Assembly (NCBI GenBank): GCA_037447605.1
Contig: CM074811.1
Location: 249,578-313,577, forward strand
Direction of reading: 5' to 3'
DNA: 64,000 nucleotides
From: Zygnema circumcarinatum
Taxonomy: Eukaryota > Streptophyta > Zygnematophyceae > Zygnematales > Zygnemataceae
The position numbers and the translations under genes are program-made. The notes below the pieces were generated by a model. That model had not been told where the DNA came from, did not search any database, and was given only the letters and a program-made list of their open reading frames with translations. How positions within the stretch are numbered: the stretch's first letter is position 1; each line of letters starts with the position of its first letter. Shown here one piece after another: positions 12,824 to 22,379 of this stretch.

Positions 12824-14359
12824 ATGGCTGTGGAGCTCGCCTCCTTCAGCTTGGAGCCTGCAGGAAGTGGGGGGGGGAGCCAGCTGTCGCCCTCCATTCT
12901 CCTTCCCTTTGCCACTTGGCGCACGCAGAGCGGCTCTGGTCGCCTTCCATTTGCGAGCCAGCAGGTTTTAGCAGTGGGAGGCGTCATAGCCGTTGTTCTG
13001 ACGGCCATGGCTGTCATTTCTGTACTTGTGTTTAGCGCCCACAACACTCATAAGGAGGGGCATGATGCGAAGGCGGACATCGTGGGAGCTGCTGTGGAGA
13101 CTGAAGCCTTGATGCTGCCAGGTGTGCAGCTATCGACATTGCTAACTTCTTGTAGCTACTCTTTGCACTTGTTTTTGTTGAAAGAAGTTCCATTTGTTTT
13201 CCTTTTTTGGCCTTTTGATTCATTCACGGATATCCTGGATAGTTCGCGTTTTAGGGTCAGTCTGTGTCTCAACCGGAAATGGCCACTAGCTGTGGAAGTA
13301 GTGAGAGAGAGAAGAGAGAGGAATGAAGGACGGGTATGTTACGTGGTACACGGTATTTTACATTTTACATTTTTTCAGATATTGACTGATCGTACCAAGT
13401 TAGGTCCTAATATACAATCTGGGGGCAGGAGTTATTGTGAATATCCTATCTCAGTAACAAGTTAATAAAAGAATATAGACTGAAAGACTGAGCATAATGC
13501 AGATACAGAGAAACCAATGGTGCATACAGACTTGTTGACCTTCCATTCATGTCGTNNNNNNNNNNNNNNNNNNNNNNNNNNNNNNNNNNNNNNNNNNNNN
13601 NNNNNNNNNNNNNNNNNNNNNNNNNNNNNNNNNNNNNNNNNNNNNNNNNNNNNNNNNNNNNNNNNNNNNNNNNNNNNNNNNNNNNTAATCAAAACAAGTT
13701 AGGGTAGATTCAGTTTAATGGTCGACAAGTATGTTGTAATGTCTACAAATACTGAAATTCTGCAGTCCCGAGAGCGAGATTTGGAGAAGGGTAAATGCTA
13801 GGAGAGTGACACACACCAGGTACCATATAGTTGCTACGTGATAGGGATCGCTAAATGAATCACTGTAGTACAATCGAACCACTGAAGTTTAGTGGATCAT
13901 GTTTTGCAGGAAGAAGGCCCTTGAGAAGCATGAGGCCCTGTTGAAAAGCGATAACGGGAAATGGATAAATGAAATCAGTGAAGAGCTAAATCTGGCCTAT
14001 GGTGAGCACACTACTTGCAGAGCGTCTTTATGCTGCAGTTTCAGTTCAACTGTTTCAGGGCCAGTTGTGTCAGTTCAACTGTTCAAGCGCGTGCTGTCTT
14101 GGAAAGGGAAGAGCAACGCCCTGTCAAAGGGCTGTGAGATTAGAAGCTCAACTTTCTGAATACGTCACTGACAGTAAATGGTTTTGTATTGATGGTTCGC
14201 CTGTCTGAAACCCTCACATTCTGTGTTGCAGCCATGCACGAGCTCACGAGCCTGAAGGCGCCGGAGACATTCGATTGGTTCAAGAACCGATGTTGGTCCC
14301 GCGGGCAGTACAGGCACCGCCGCTGCCGCATGTACACGGACCGGGTCACAGTGCGATAG
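12824..14359 (+). CDS. unrecognised small protein with one membrane segment
   Basis: Proposed exons are 12824-13121, 13766-13790, 13910-14001 and 14232-14359, which sum to 543 bases (180 residues plus stop). The start ATG sits in a strong context (GCCGCCATGGCTG). Residues about 46-70 form one hydrophobic segment (QQVLAVGGVIAVVLTAMAVI and onward). The C-terminal part is charged (KKALEKHEALLKSDNGKW) and ends in a basic, Trp/Arg-rich tail (DWFKNRCWSRGQYRHRRCR). Exons 1 and 3 are out of phase unless the 25-base exon at 13766-13790 is included; it has a CTGCAG acceptor and a GGGTAAAT donor. The intron before it contains the 130-base gap, so another exon could be hidden. I do not recognise the family. 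Confidence 0.6.
13556..13685. other. assembly gap (130 N)
   Basis: A run of N lies in the first intron of the membrane-protein gene. Sequence on either side looks intronic. Confidence 0.99.
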
Positions 14360-14370
14360 ATAAAGGAAGA

Positions 14371-14410
14371 TGTGGCATTGATCTCACGATGGCCATGCCA
14401 TCAAATGGAC
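14371..14410 (-). repeat. dispersed palindromic repeat, core form
   Basis: GTGGCATTGATCTCACGATG followed by GCCATGCCATCAAATG matches the dispersed core in reverse orientation. Its right end merges with the hexanucleotide microsatellite. Confidence 0.8.
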
Positions 14411-14427
14411 ATGGACATGGACATGGA

Positions 14428-14467
<40 letters not shown>

Positions 14468-14541
14468 GACATGGACATGGGCATGGGCATGGGCATGGGC
14501 ATTGGCATGGACATGGACATGGACATGGACATGGACATGGA
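14404..14541. repeat. hexanucleotide microsatellite ATGGAC/ATGGGC
   Basis: About 23 hexamer units alternate between blocks of ATGGAC and ATGGGC, with one ATTGGC variant. The tract begins exactly where the palindromic repeat ends. Confidence 0.92.
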
Positions 14542-14958
14542 TAGATAGACACTGCTCAGCCTATTCGGCAGTCCTGTTTTGTTTACTTTATCCTTCACAT
14601 AGTCTTAGACTTTTTATAAACTTTCTTGTAAAAAAGGGTCCCACCCGGTCCTCGTTTGAGCCTCGAGATGTGCACTGGTCTGTCCCTTATAAGCAGATGT
14701 ACGCACGTGTGGATTCCACTTTTCGACACGTTGGATCCGTGTGATTCGAAGGATCAGGTTAACCCGAGCGCGAGTTTTGCCGTACGACTCTGCGGGCGAG
14801 CAGATCAACAAGTTCTGTACGGACAGCCTTTTCCACGCGCTTTGCGATCCGCTGAAATCTCACTGTTGATCGGTGAACCCAAGGACAACTCAGATTGAAC
14901 ACAAACGATAATTGAATGTTCAGTGTTCAATTGGTTCTCCCGATGTTGATTTCCTTCA

Positions 14959-14992
14959 TGTACGTTTGATGGCTTTGCCATCGTGAGTTCAA
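14959..14992 (+). repeat. dispersed palindromic repeat, diverged copy
   Basis: GTACGTTTGATGGCTTTGCC then ATCGTGAGTTCAA matches the core with a few substitutions, including GTTCAA for GATCAA. Confidence 0.65.
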
Positions 14993-15533
14993 AATATATC
15001 ATCCCACGTAAAAACTTATACTGAGAAACAAAATTAGGAATTCATTTCTCATTTCTCAAAATGAATCGTGTTCACAAATAAAGGGACCTTTTCTTGAGGA
15101 ACTGGTTTTGGGATTTTTCTTTTCTTTTTGAGTAGCCAAAATCATATTTTTTTCTTTTTTCTCAACCTGTCCGGTTTAACGGTATGTTCGGCCATATGTA
15201 TTTTGTCTTGATGCCACACGTGTGAAACCGCTTTCTTGGAAGTTTCGTTTCTGCCGCTGTACCGTTGTTTTGGGAGACGGGGAGCCCTAATTTCAGCCAT
15301 CTCTATCTGAAGGCTTGAAGCTGCTTGTAACCCTAATAAGCTTGGCCTAAAACGTCATCCGACCCTGCTGCTTCTCGAATTTACCCTGCTCTCTTGTGCC
15401 TGTTACTGATTCCAGCATGACGCCTTGACATTAAGCGCTCTCTTCCACGCTAAGATTAACCCTTTTTTAAGCGAAGAGTTTTGGAGATTGATCGACAGAC
15501 CAGACATTTCATTGTTGGCGAAGCATCGAGAAG

Positions 15534-17130
15534 ATGGAAGGCAGTGGGAGAGGAGCGGGAGGGAAAGATGTTGGGACGTCTACGTCCTCCTTCTCTGGTC
15601 GGCATCATCCTTACAGAAGGGTAAGTCAAAGGGGAGGAAGTGGTGCAGAACAATAGTGATGTAGGGAGCGTGATCAAGCAAGCAGACGCCAGAGATGAGA
15701 GAGGAAGTGGAAAAAATCTTGGAGAACTGGGAGAGGAGAGAATGGCAGGTAGTCATGGCTGTGGGATTCCTTTCATGCATATGGACGACCAGCAGCAGAC
15801 AATCTTCAGTTGAAGGGCAGGAGGTTAGGTTTCTATTTGCAGACTTTCTACATGCATTTGAAACTGCTTAATCGCTTTGAAGTGCGTGTTTGGACTGTGT
15901 TCAGGACTCAGAGAAGCCATCAGGGTTGGAGAATGAGAAGGTGGAGAACAAGTTGTATGTTGGAAATCTCGACCATCGAGTTACAGAGTAATCCCCTTGC
16001 CACTAAAGTCACTTGCACGTCACTATACTTTAGGGCTGGACCCCCAGATTTTCTTTCGTGAATGAAGGGGACACCTGTAGTCCAACCACATTCGATTGGC
16101 GTCATTGACTTCATGTGAACCCTTTCCATACATATCCTTGCTGTGCTTAAGTTGTGTTTGGGAGAATTTTCATTATGTGCTCGCTTCTCCCTCTGCCCAT
16201 TTTTTACTCTCAGCACTCAAATTCTTGCCTATGCAGTTTCAACCATGGAGCATATGAAGCCCCCCTTTTCTCTTCCGAGCTTATGTTATCATCAGAGAAG
16301 ATTTCCAGTGCAAGGAGCTGCTGCCAAGATGGAAGGGGGGTTGGAGGGGAATGATTGGCAGGTACCATCTTATAAAGATGTTTTCGCCTTTCGGAAAAAT
16401 CCGGCATGAAGAGTATCTGTGGCACACGCATGGGCCGCGGCGCGGGGAGCCTCGCGGGTATGGTTTTGTGGAATATTCAACAAAAGAGGTGAGAATTGCA
16501 CAAAATGTACCTACATGTGACAGGCAAAATGATGCAGTTTTGGTTTGTGTCAATGCTTCTCATTGTCGCTCGCATTGAATTCACAAGAATTTCTTATGTC
16601 CCCATGAAGTTTGAAATTTTTTTGATGTATGATTCGGGATTGAATGTCTGCCTGTGTGTTTTTCTTGGAATGTTCGTTCTTCTCAGGAAGCACAACGTGC
16701 CAAGGAGAAGATGAATGGTAGATTAGCATTTGGACGGCCCTTGGTGGTTCGATTTGTTGAAGAAAAAGTCACAGCACATAATGCGGATGCTCCAGTACGA
16801 TTTATGGAAGCAGCACCAGGGGCTTCTTCAAGCAGCACAACATCGACAACATCCTCATCCGCAGGGGTTAGCAGGAATGCTAGAATTGCTGCCATTCAAA
16901 ATAAACTTAGGTCGATGGAGACGGAGGATGCAAGCAAGAAGAAGGTAGTGAGGGGGAAGGATTCGGTTGGAACTGTTTCTGGGAGAGGTGCTTTGCAGGG
17001 CTCCTCTTTAGGGGCTGGGAATCAGGCAGGACGACTGAGACCCAATACTCCTCCTGGGCAGGCAGCCTCGGCGGCCTCACAGCCGCGGACCCTGCTACAG
17101 TCTGGGCACAGGTGGTCTGCATGGGGTTGA
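15534..17130 (+). CDS. RBM18-like single-RRM RNA-binding protein
   Basis: Four exons, 15534-15620, 15905-15987, 16362-16488 and 16687-17130, sum to 741 bases (246 residues plus stop) with phases closing at each junction. One RRM spans exons 2-4: RNP2 is LYVGNL; the loop reads YHLIKMFSPFGKIRHEEYLW; RNP1 is RGYGFVEY; the domain ends in GRPLVVRFVEEK. The insert HTHGPRRGEPRGYGFVEY matches the layout of animal RBM18 (a GLN-like linker before RNP1). The N-terminus is Gly/Ser-rich. The tail is Ser/Thr- and Gly-rich with a short helix (NARIAAIQNKLRSME). An RNA-binding role is expected; no target can be inferred. Confidence 0.88.
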
Positions 17131-18227
17131 GGCAAAGAAAACTTCTCTATTTCTCACAGGAGGCAAATTTTTTCATGGCTGCGTGGATGTCTGTGATATG
17201 GTTTTAGTCTCCTACTTGTTGGTGTTGACATTGATGGTTGGACGATGGACCATGGTTGGACGGTTTTGATTTTTTAACCCCCTAGTACAGTAAGGGGTTT
17301 GAAACTGAACTGGACATTTTCACTAAGAAACCAGAATAATGGCCTTATGAAGTTGGCATTTGGCACTAATGAAGTCTGTGGAATCTTGAAAGTTGACCCG
17401 GTGTAAGGAATCTCTCAATCGACGTTAAAAACTAGAAAGGTTTTTCAGAAACTGAAAGCCGTAAAATTTATGAAATTGAGGCAAATTTTGCGAAAATAAT
17501 CCACGGTTGTGAAATTGCAGCGGACAAGCTGCTTATTTGAGTCGCCTGAAGGCGGAGTCTCGGCCCCTGGGCTTGGTGCCCCAAAGTTTGGGGTCTGGGC
17601 TGGTCTATGGGCTATCGCCATGGAGTTCACATTTCATAATTAAGCCGACCTGTGCGACTTGTAGCAAGGACGACACTGCCGGCCTATCCCTCAGTACAGT
17701 ATCGGAAATGACTAACTTTAACTTGGAAAAGAAAAGTCAAAGGTTGGGTGAGAGAGAAAAGCTTCTCAGCAAGTGACGATTAGTTTCCGCCGATGGCCCT
17801 GACATAATAGATTTCACAAACAGAAATAGATTTGGCCAATTTCTTACCAAAATCAGATATCTGCAACATAGGCTTGCTTATCTTCTTCTATCATTCTTAA
17901 GGAGATGCGCTGCGCAGTGCGCAGCGTTTCCAACCGTTGCGGCTGCTGCCGTCGCCTCTGCTTCGACCACGTGGCAGCCTCTCGTTGTTGTTTTGGTTTC
18001 CTGTGGCGTGTCCCGCTGCATTGCACTGTCGTTGTTGTCTGTGTCTTTTTGTTTTTTGTTTTGTTTTGAGCTGAGAGTAATGATCTGTTCTGTTCGAGAC
18101 AGAGCCGGCCAACCCGCCCACCTCTTGACATTCTCAGCGGGTCTGGATACCCACGTCAGTGAAACAAAACAGTCTTCAGTCTTCTTCTTGGAGGCCCAGG
18201 GAAAAGGCTTTAAGAACAAGTACTGCT

Positions 18228-18330
18228 CTCTTCTTCTTCTTCTTCTCTTCTCTTTCTTCTTCTTTCTGCTTTTCTTCTTTTTTTGTTCTTCTTTTCTTCT
18301 TTCTTCTTCTTTCTTCTCTTTCTTCTGCTC
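18228..18330. repeat. interrupted TTC/CTT pyrimidine microsatellite
   Basis: The tract is almost pure T and C, with CTT and TTC units and scattered G. It is non-coding by appearance. Confidence 0.85.
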
Positions 18331-19961
18331 TATAATACCACTGTAGCAGGGCGGCTTCTCAGCTTCCTTGCTCACTCGTCTGTAAGCTGGCTCCTAACGA
18401 GAGGGGAAATTGGCCAGTGTACCTGCGCTCCCCCAAACACTTTACCAGGAGCAGGGTTCGCACCCGAGGCGAACCCATGCCAATGGCAAGGCGCCACGTG
18501 GCATGGTTTGCCCCTGATGCGCGCACTTCCGAGTCCAAGCCCAAAGGCGCTCAAGGACGCACGGTTCATGCGGTCCGTACGACCGACCGTACGGTTGGGG
18601 CACAAATGGTGCATGGAGCACCATGGGAGCAACACTTGCTACAAGAGGAGGGGGGGGACGGCACGGAACGGAACGGAACGGGAGGAAGAAGGAAAGGGAA
18701 GGGAAGGGATCAGGGAAGAGAAAGGGAGAGAACAGCAGAAAGTAGGGCAGGACGCAAGAAGACAAAACATAAGAAGAACAAGGACGAAAACATCACAAAG
18801 ATGAGACAAAAGGAACAGCGCAACACATCAAGCCAAGGTACGGCAGAAAACGTCAGAAAACAGAGCGAAAAATGGCAAAAATAAATAAATACCCGCAGCC
18901 AAAGAGCAACAAAACAAAACAAACCAAAACACAAAACCTCTCTCGCTCGTTTCTAACGGAAATAACAGAAATCAAAACGATGACTGTCGGTGCGCCGAGC
19001 CCCGCCGGGCGGGCGGGCCAACCAAAGATTCCGCGGGGTCACTGCCGCGTCCGCGCGCGCGTGCGGGCGGTTCCCTTCCCTCGCGGGGGGACCAGGGAGG
19101 GACCGGACCAGGGACCGGTGACGGGTGGGAGGGAGGGAGGGAGGGCGGACCAAAGACCGAGTTTGAAGGGAGCGACGTCGTCACGTGACGATCGATCCAC
19201 TCCACGACTCTATCGCGAATCCACGGCAAGTCACAAGCGTGCCGAAACAAAAGACAGTACCCCGCAGAGTGGAGAAATGCGAAGTTGAAAGTACTTCTTC
19301 TTGTGGTGAGAGCAGATTCCGCCATCCATCCATCGCAGCCGACCGATCCCCACGCGGTCGGGCCCTCCTCGATCTGCCGACGGCCAAGACCAGACCGAGC
19401 CACTCTAGTCACAATCTAGCTATAGTTTAGTTATAATCTAGTCACAATCCAGTTCCCAACCAGACCCAACCCAGTCCCTAGCCACTCCCTGACCGGTCCC
19501 TGTCCGGTCCCCAGACCATTGCGCCATCCCGCGCCGCCGCAATCCGCGGTCCCATGCGGCCGCGATTGGTCCGTTTCCGTACGGTTTTTCAAATCTGGCG
19601 CTCCTCGGGGCGCGCGTCCAGCGCAGCGTGGCGTCACGTGCTCGCACGTGCGAAAGCGCAATAAGGCAGCGGTGCCGTACAGTAACTGTACGAAACGTAC
19701 GAAACGACAAGCGGCCGAAATCTCCCGAGGAAATTCAAGCCGCGTGGCTGCGGAAACCAAGTCGGAATTTGCATACGTGGCAAACGATGGCTGAGGCCAA
19801 TGCATGTATGCCACGTAGGACCCGATATCCCACCTGCCATATCTTGACCCTCTGGACCAGGCGGCCCGCACCACGTCAGCCGCCCCTCCGCACGTGCGGT
19901 CGCGCGCCGCCGCGAAGCGTCGCGAAAGGTCGTTCACGAGCCGCGTCGATTCGGGAGGGGC

Positions 19962-20002
19962 CGTCACATGACGCCATGTGACGTGACGTTACGTGACGTG
20001 AC
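19962..20002. promoter_or_regulatory. clustered TGACG/TGACGTGAC sites upstream of the SIAMESE-related gene
   Basis: Within about 40 bases the sequence contains CCGTCACATGACG and then ATGTGACGTGACG and TTACGTGACGTGAC, giving at least five TGACG cores on the two strands. TGACG pairs are the recognition element of TGA-class bZIP factors (as-1 type). The cluster lies about 340 bases before the start codon at 20342. Regulation is inferred. Confidence 0.45.
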
Positions 20003-20341
20003 ATTATGGTAAGCTGAGATACGTTACGGCCGGTGACGCGACGGGACACGCGGCAGGCAGTGGCGTGTTGAGGGGGCGAAGTCCAGAAGGATCCGTGGCG
20101 GCGAGGGAGGGAGGGGGAGAGGAGGGAAGGATCTGGAGGGAGGGAGAGGGAGCATAAAGACGACTAAGGGGAATTGCGGAAAGCAGGAAGAGGGCGCAGA
20201 GAGAAAGTCGCGAGTGCGCAGAACAAATCGGAGGGACGTCGGTGAGAGATAGGCGAGTGAGAGTTGAAGCAGAGAGCCGAGGAGGACGAGGCGTCGGTAA
20301 GGGGAGTAGGCGAGTGAAGGAAGGCGGAGAGCGCGCGTGCC

Positions 20342-21326
20342 ATGGGGAGGGAATTTGAGTTGCAAGGAGTAGTGGGATTAGGAGGCGGCCTCGTGCGGTG
20401 TTGCGCCGATGGAGGGCGATCTATGTGTGAGGAGGCGGCGGCGGAATTGATGCATGCAGATGTGGTCGTGGCATACGCCAAGGTGCGGAGAGTGGTCGAA
20501 AAACTAAGCGTTTGAGAGAGTTGAACGACAGGAATTCATTATTAGCATTGGTTCTGTGTGACGAGGAGGGACGGGGTGACAGATGCAAACCTAACTTCTG
20601 GATGTATTTGTGTTTGCAGGTTGATGGATTCCGCCCGTCTTCTTTTTATTCTCCTCAGGGCGAAACCTATCTTGGAGAGTGTATGCCAACTCCTCCGAGG
20701 TATGCCGCACAGAGGAGGCGATTCGAGCCCTACACAGTGTCTCCTGCTCAACGGCGCTCTTCTGCAGGTGATTCATTCTCTGCTTGTCAGATGCATGGTG
20801 GTCGGTTGAATCTGAGTAGCTGGCCTTGCATTTCCAAGGAAAGATGCTCGCTGTCGGCCTTAGGCTTTTAAGGCCTGTACACAAGCTTTACGGAGCCTGG
20901 CTGCACTCTCACAGATCTTTCCCTTAACAGCTGTGCCGGCCCCTGGTTGAAGTGCTGTTTGAAGAATGTCTGCACATCAAATAAAGGCAAGAAAGGGAAA
21001 TGTTGGCATCTTTCAGAAAAGAATGTACATTGGATATGCAGAATGTGATGTGGAGTGGTCGCTGCATCAGAATACGAAGTAGTTATACTGATCGGTGTTT
21101 TATTTATGCAGGTTCTGAAAGGGGAAGCAGCGATGGCGATACGGCTTTGGAGTGCAGAACACCGGCTGGAAAGGAGTATTGCATAGGACCTCTTCTGCGG
21201 TGTCCTGGAGCCCCTCGGAAAGTGTCATCGTCTCGGAGGAGGAGAGCCTCGGGAGACAGTCTTCGGAGGCTTCTTACACCTTTAGACTTTGAAGCGTGTC
21301 TCCCGAAGAGGATTTCTGTGCAGTGA
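20342..21326 (+). CDS. SMR: SIAMESE-related (SMR) cyclin-dependent kinase inhibitor
   Basis: Three exons, 20342-20482, 20620-20767 and 21112-21326, sum to 504 bases (167 residues plus stop). The start is in GTGCCATGGGG. The C-terminal exon carries the family hallmarks in order: ECRTPAGKEYCIG (the E-C-x-T-P block) and CPGAPRKVSSSRRRR (the CPxAPRK block with a basic run). It ends LPKRISVQ. SMR proteins bind CDK-cyclin complexes and block mitotic cycling, often promoting endoreduplication. Length is typical of the family. The N-terminal 95 residues (acidic then Arg-rich) are not recognisable. The family rarely contains introns in seed plants as I recall, so two introns here are noteworthy. Confidence 0.8.
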
Positions 21327-22379
21327 GCAACTGAGAACAGGGAAGATTGTATGGCAGGCAACAAACAGCACAAGCTGAGTTTTGCTTGCTTTTCCGTTAC
21401 TCTTTCTGGAGCGCGCTCAGCTGTTAGTCAGTGACCATTCTTTATTGTGATATAGCTGTAAATAGCGGTATGAAAGTGAACATATTTTGTACTTTAAAGG
21501 AGGTTTTGTGCGGAAAGTTGTTGGGATGTTTACGCGTGTCTTGTAGGGAAACCGGAAGGAGCAAAGCAGAAAAGTCTGCTGGGGAATAGTTAGAAGACTT
21601 GAAGAGTGGTGTCTGCACAAATCTGTGCTCAGGTAGTCTGTCTTGTTCAATCATTCAGAGCAATTCTTAAACTACATTGATAAGTTGTTTTACCCACCTT
21701 CTGTCTTGCTGCTTCCTGTCATAATTCGTTTTTTTTATCTCTCAATCCGCCTCCTACCACTCCCATTCCCTCACGTCCTTCCCCTCCTCCGTCTCGGGTA
21801 TGAGGGGGACAAAACTGCTCTCAGCAGAAGCTTGAGGCAGCTGAGCAATAGCTGGATCTGCTCCAAAACGAGAAAAAGAAGCCTACCCAATGAACATCTG
21901 CTTTTATGCCAAAGTAGAACAGAACAGGGTATCGCGGCAGTATGCATATGTAAACTAACGGCAGCAAGCATAGACCGATGTGTGCCTCTACACATTTATC
22001 ATTTGTTGGGTCCACTAAGTAAACAAATTACAACTAGCAGACATTTCAATTGGGAACATCATATTCCATACGGTAAAGCAATATGCAGGCGCTGTCTGAG
22101 ACAGAGTGTCTAATACCATGCATGAACTTCTTAGAATGTAGGGTAGAAGTAGGCATGCATGTATATTTGTTGTTGTATATACGCACGTAGAAATGGATAG
22201 ATATGCCTCGAAGTTTCTGAAATGCCCTTCGCGAATTAGCAAGGTCATGTATGGCATCAATTACAATAGGTAAGAGAGGAGGGTCGGGTAAGCAAGTCTC
22301 GAATTCTACTTTGGCCCAGGCCTATCCTGGAACGAGCTGCGCTTTGGCCTGATCCTATACTATGCTCGAACGAGCAAGA
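21327..22379. other. convergent intergenic region
   Basis: This lies between the 3' ends of the SMR gene (plus) and the transaldolase gene (minus). No domain-bearing frame or repeat of note was seen. Confidence 0.6.

Larger units (their letters stand above)
14360..15533. other. intergenic, with dispersed repeats and a hexanucleotide microsatellite
   Basis: This holds two copies of the dispersed palindromic element (14371-14410 and 14959-14992) and a GGACAT/GGGCAT microsatellite (about 14404-14541). The remainder is the upstream region of the RNA-binding protein gene. The frames reading His-Gly repeats across the microsatellite are not taken as genes. Confidence 0.6.
17131..20341. other. intergenic, upstream region of the SIAMESE-related gene
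   Basis: No gene was recognised. Contents: an interrupted TTC/CTT pyrimidine tract (about 18228-18330), G-boxes near 17967 and 18495, CCGTACGG near 18589 and 19577, GC-rich DNA from about 18990 to 20340, and a tight TGACG cluster at 19962-20002. A GGTTCGCACCC element near 18453 resembles a tRNA-type B box and may be a SINE scrap. Confidence 0.6.

Noticed and set aside
13462-13702. Frames running through the N gap
   Set aside because: They exist only because N is read as an unknown residue.
14275-14552. His-Gly repeat protein
   Set aside because: It arises from the ATGGAC/ATGGGC microsatellite and overlaps the 3' end of the membrane-protein gene.
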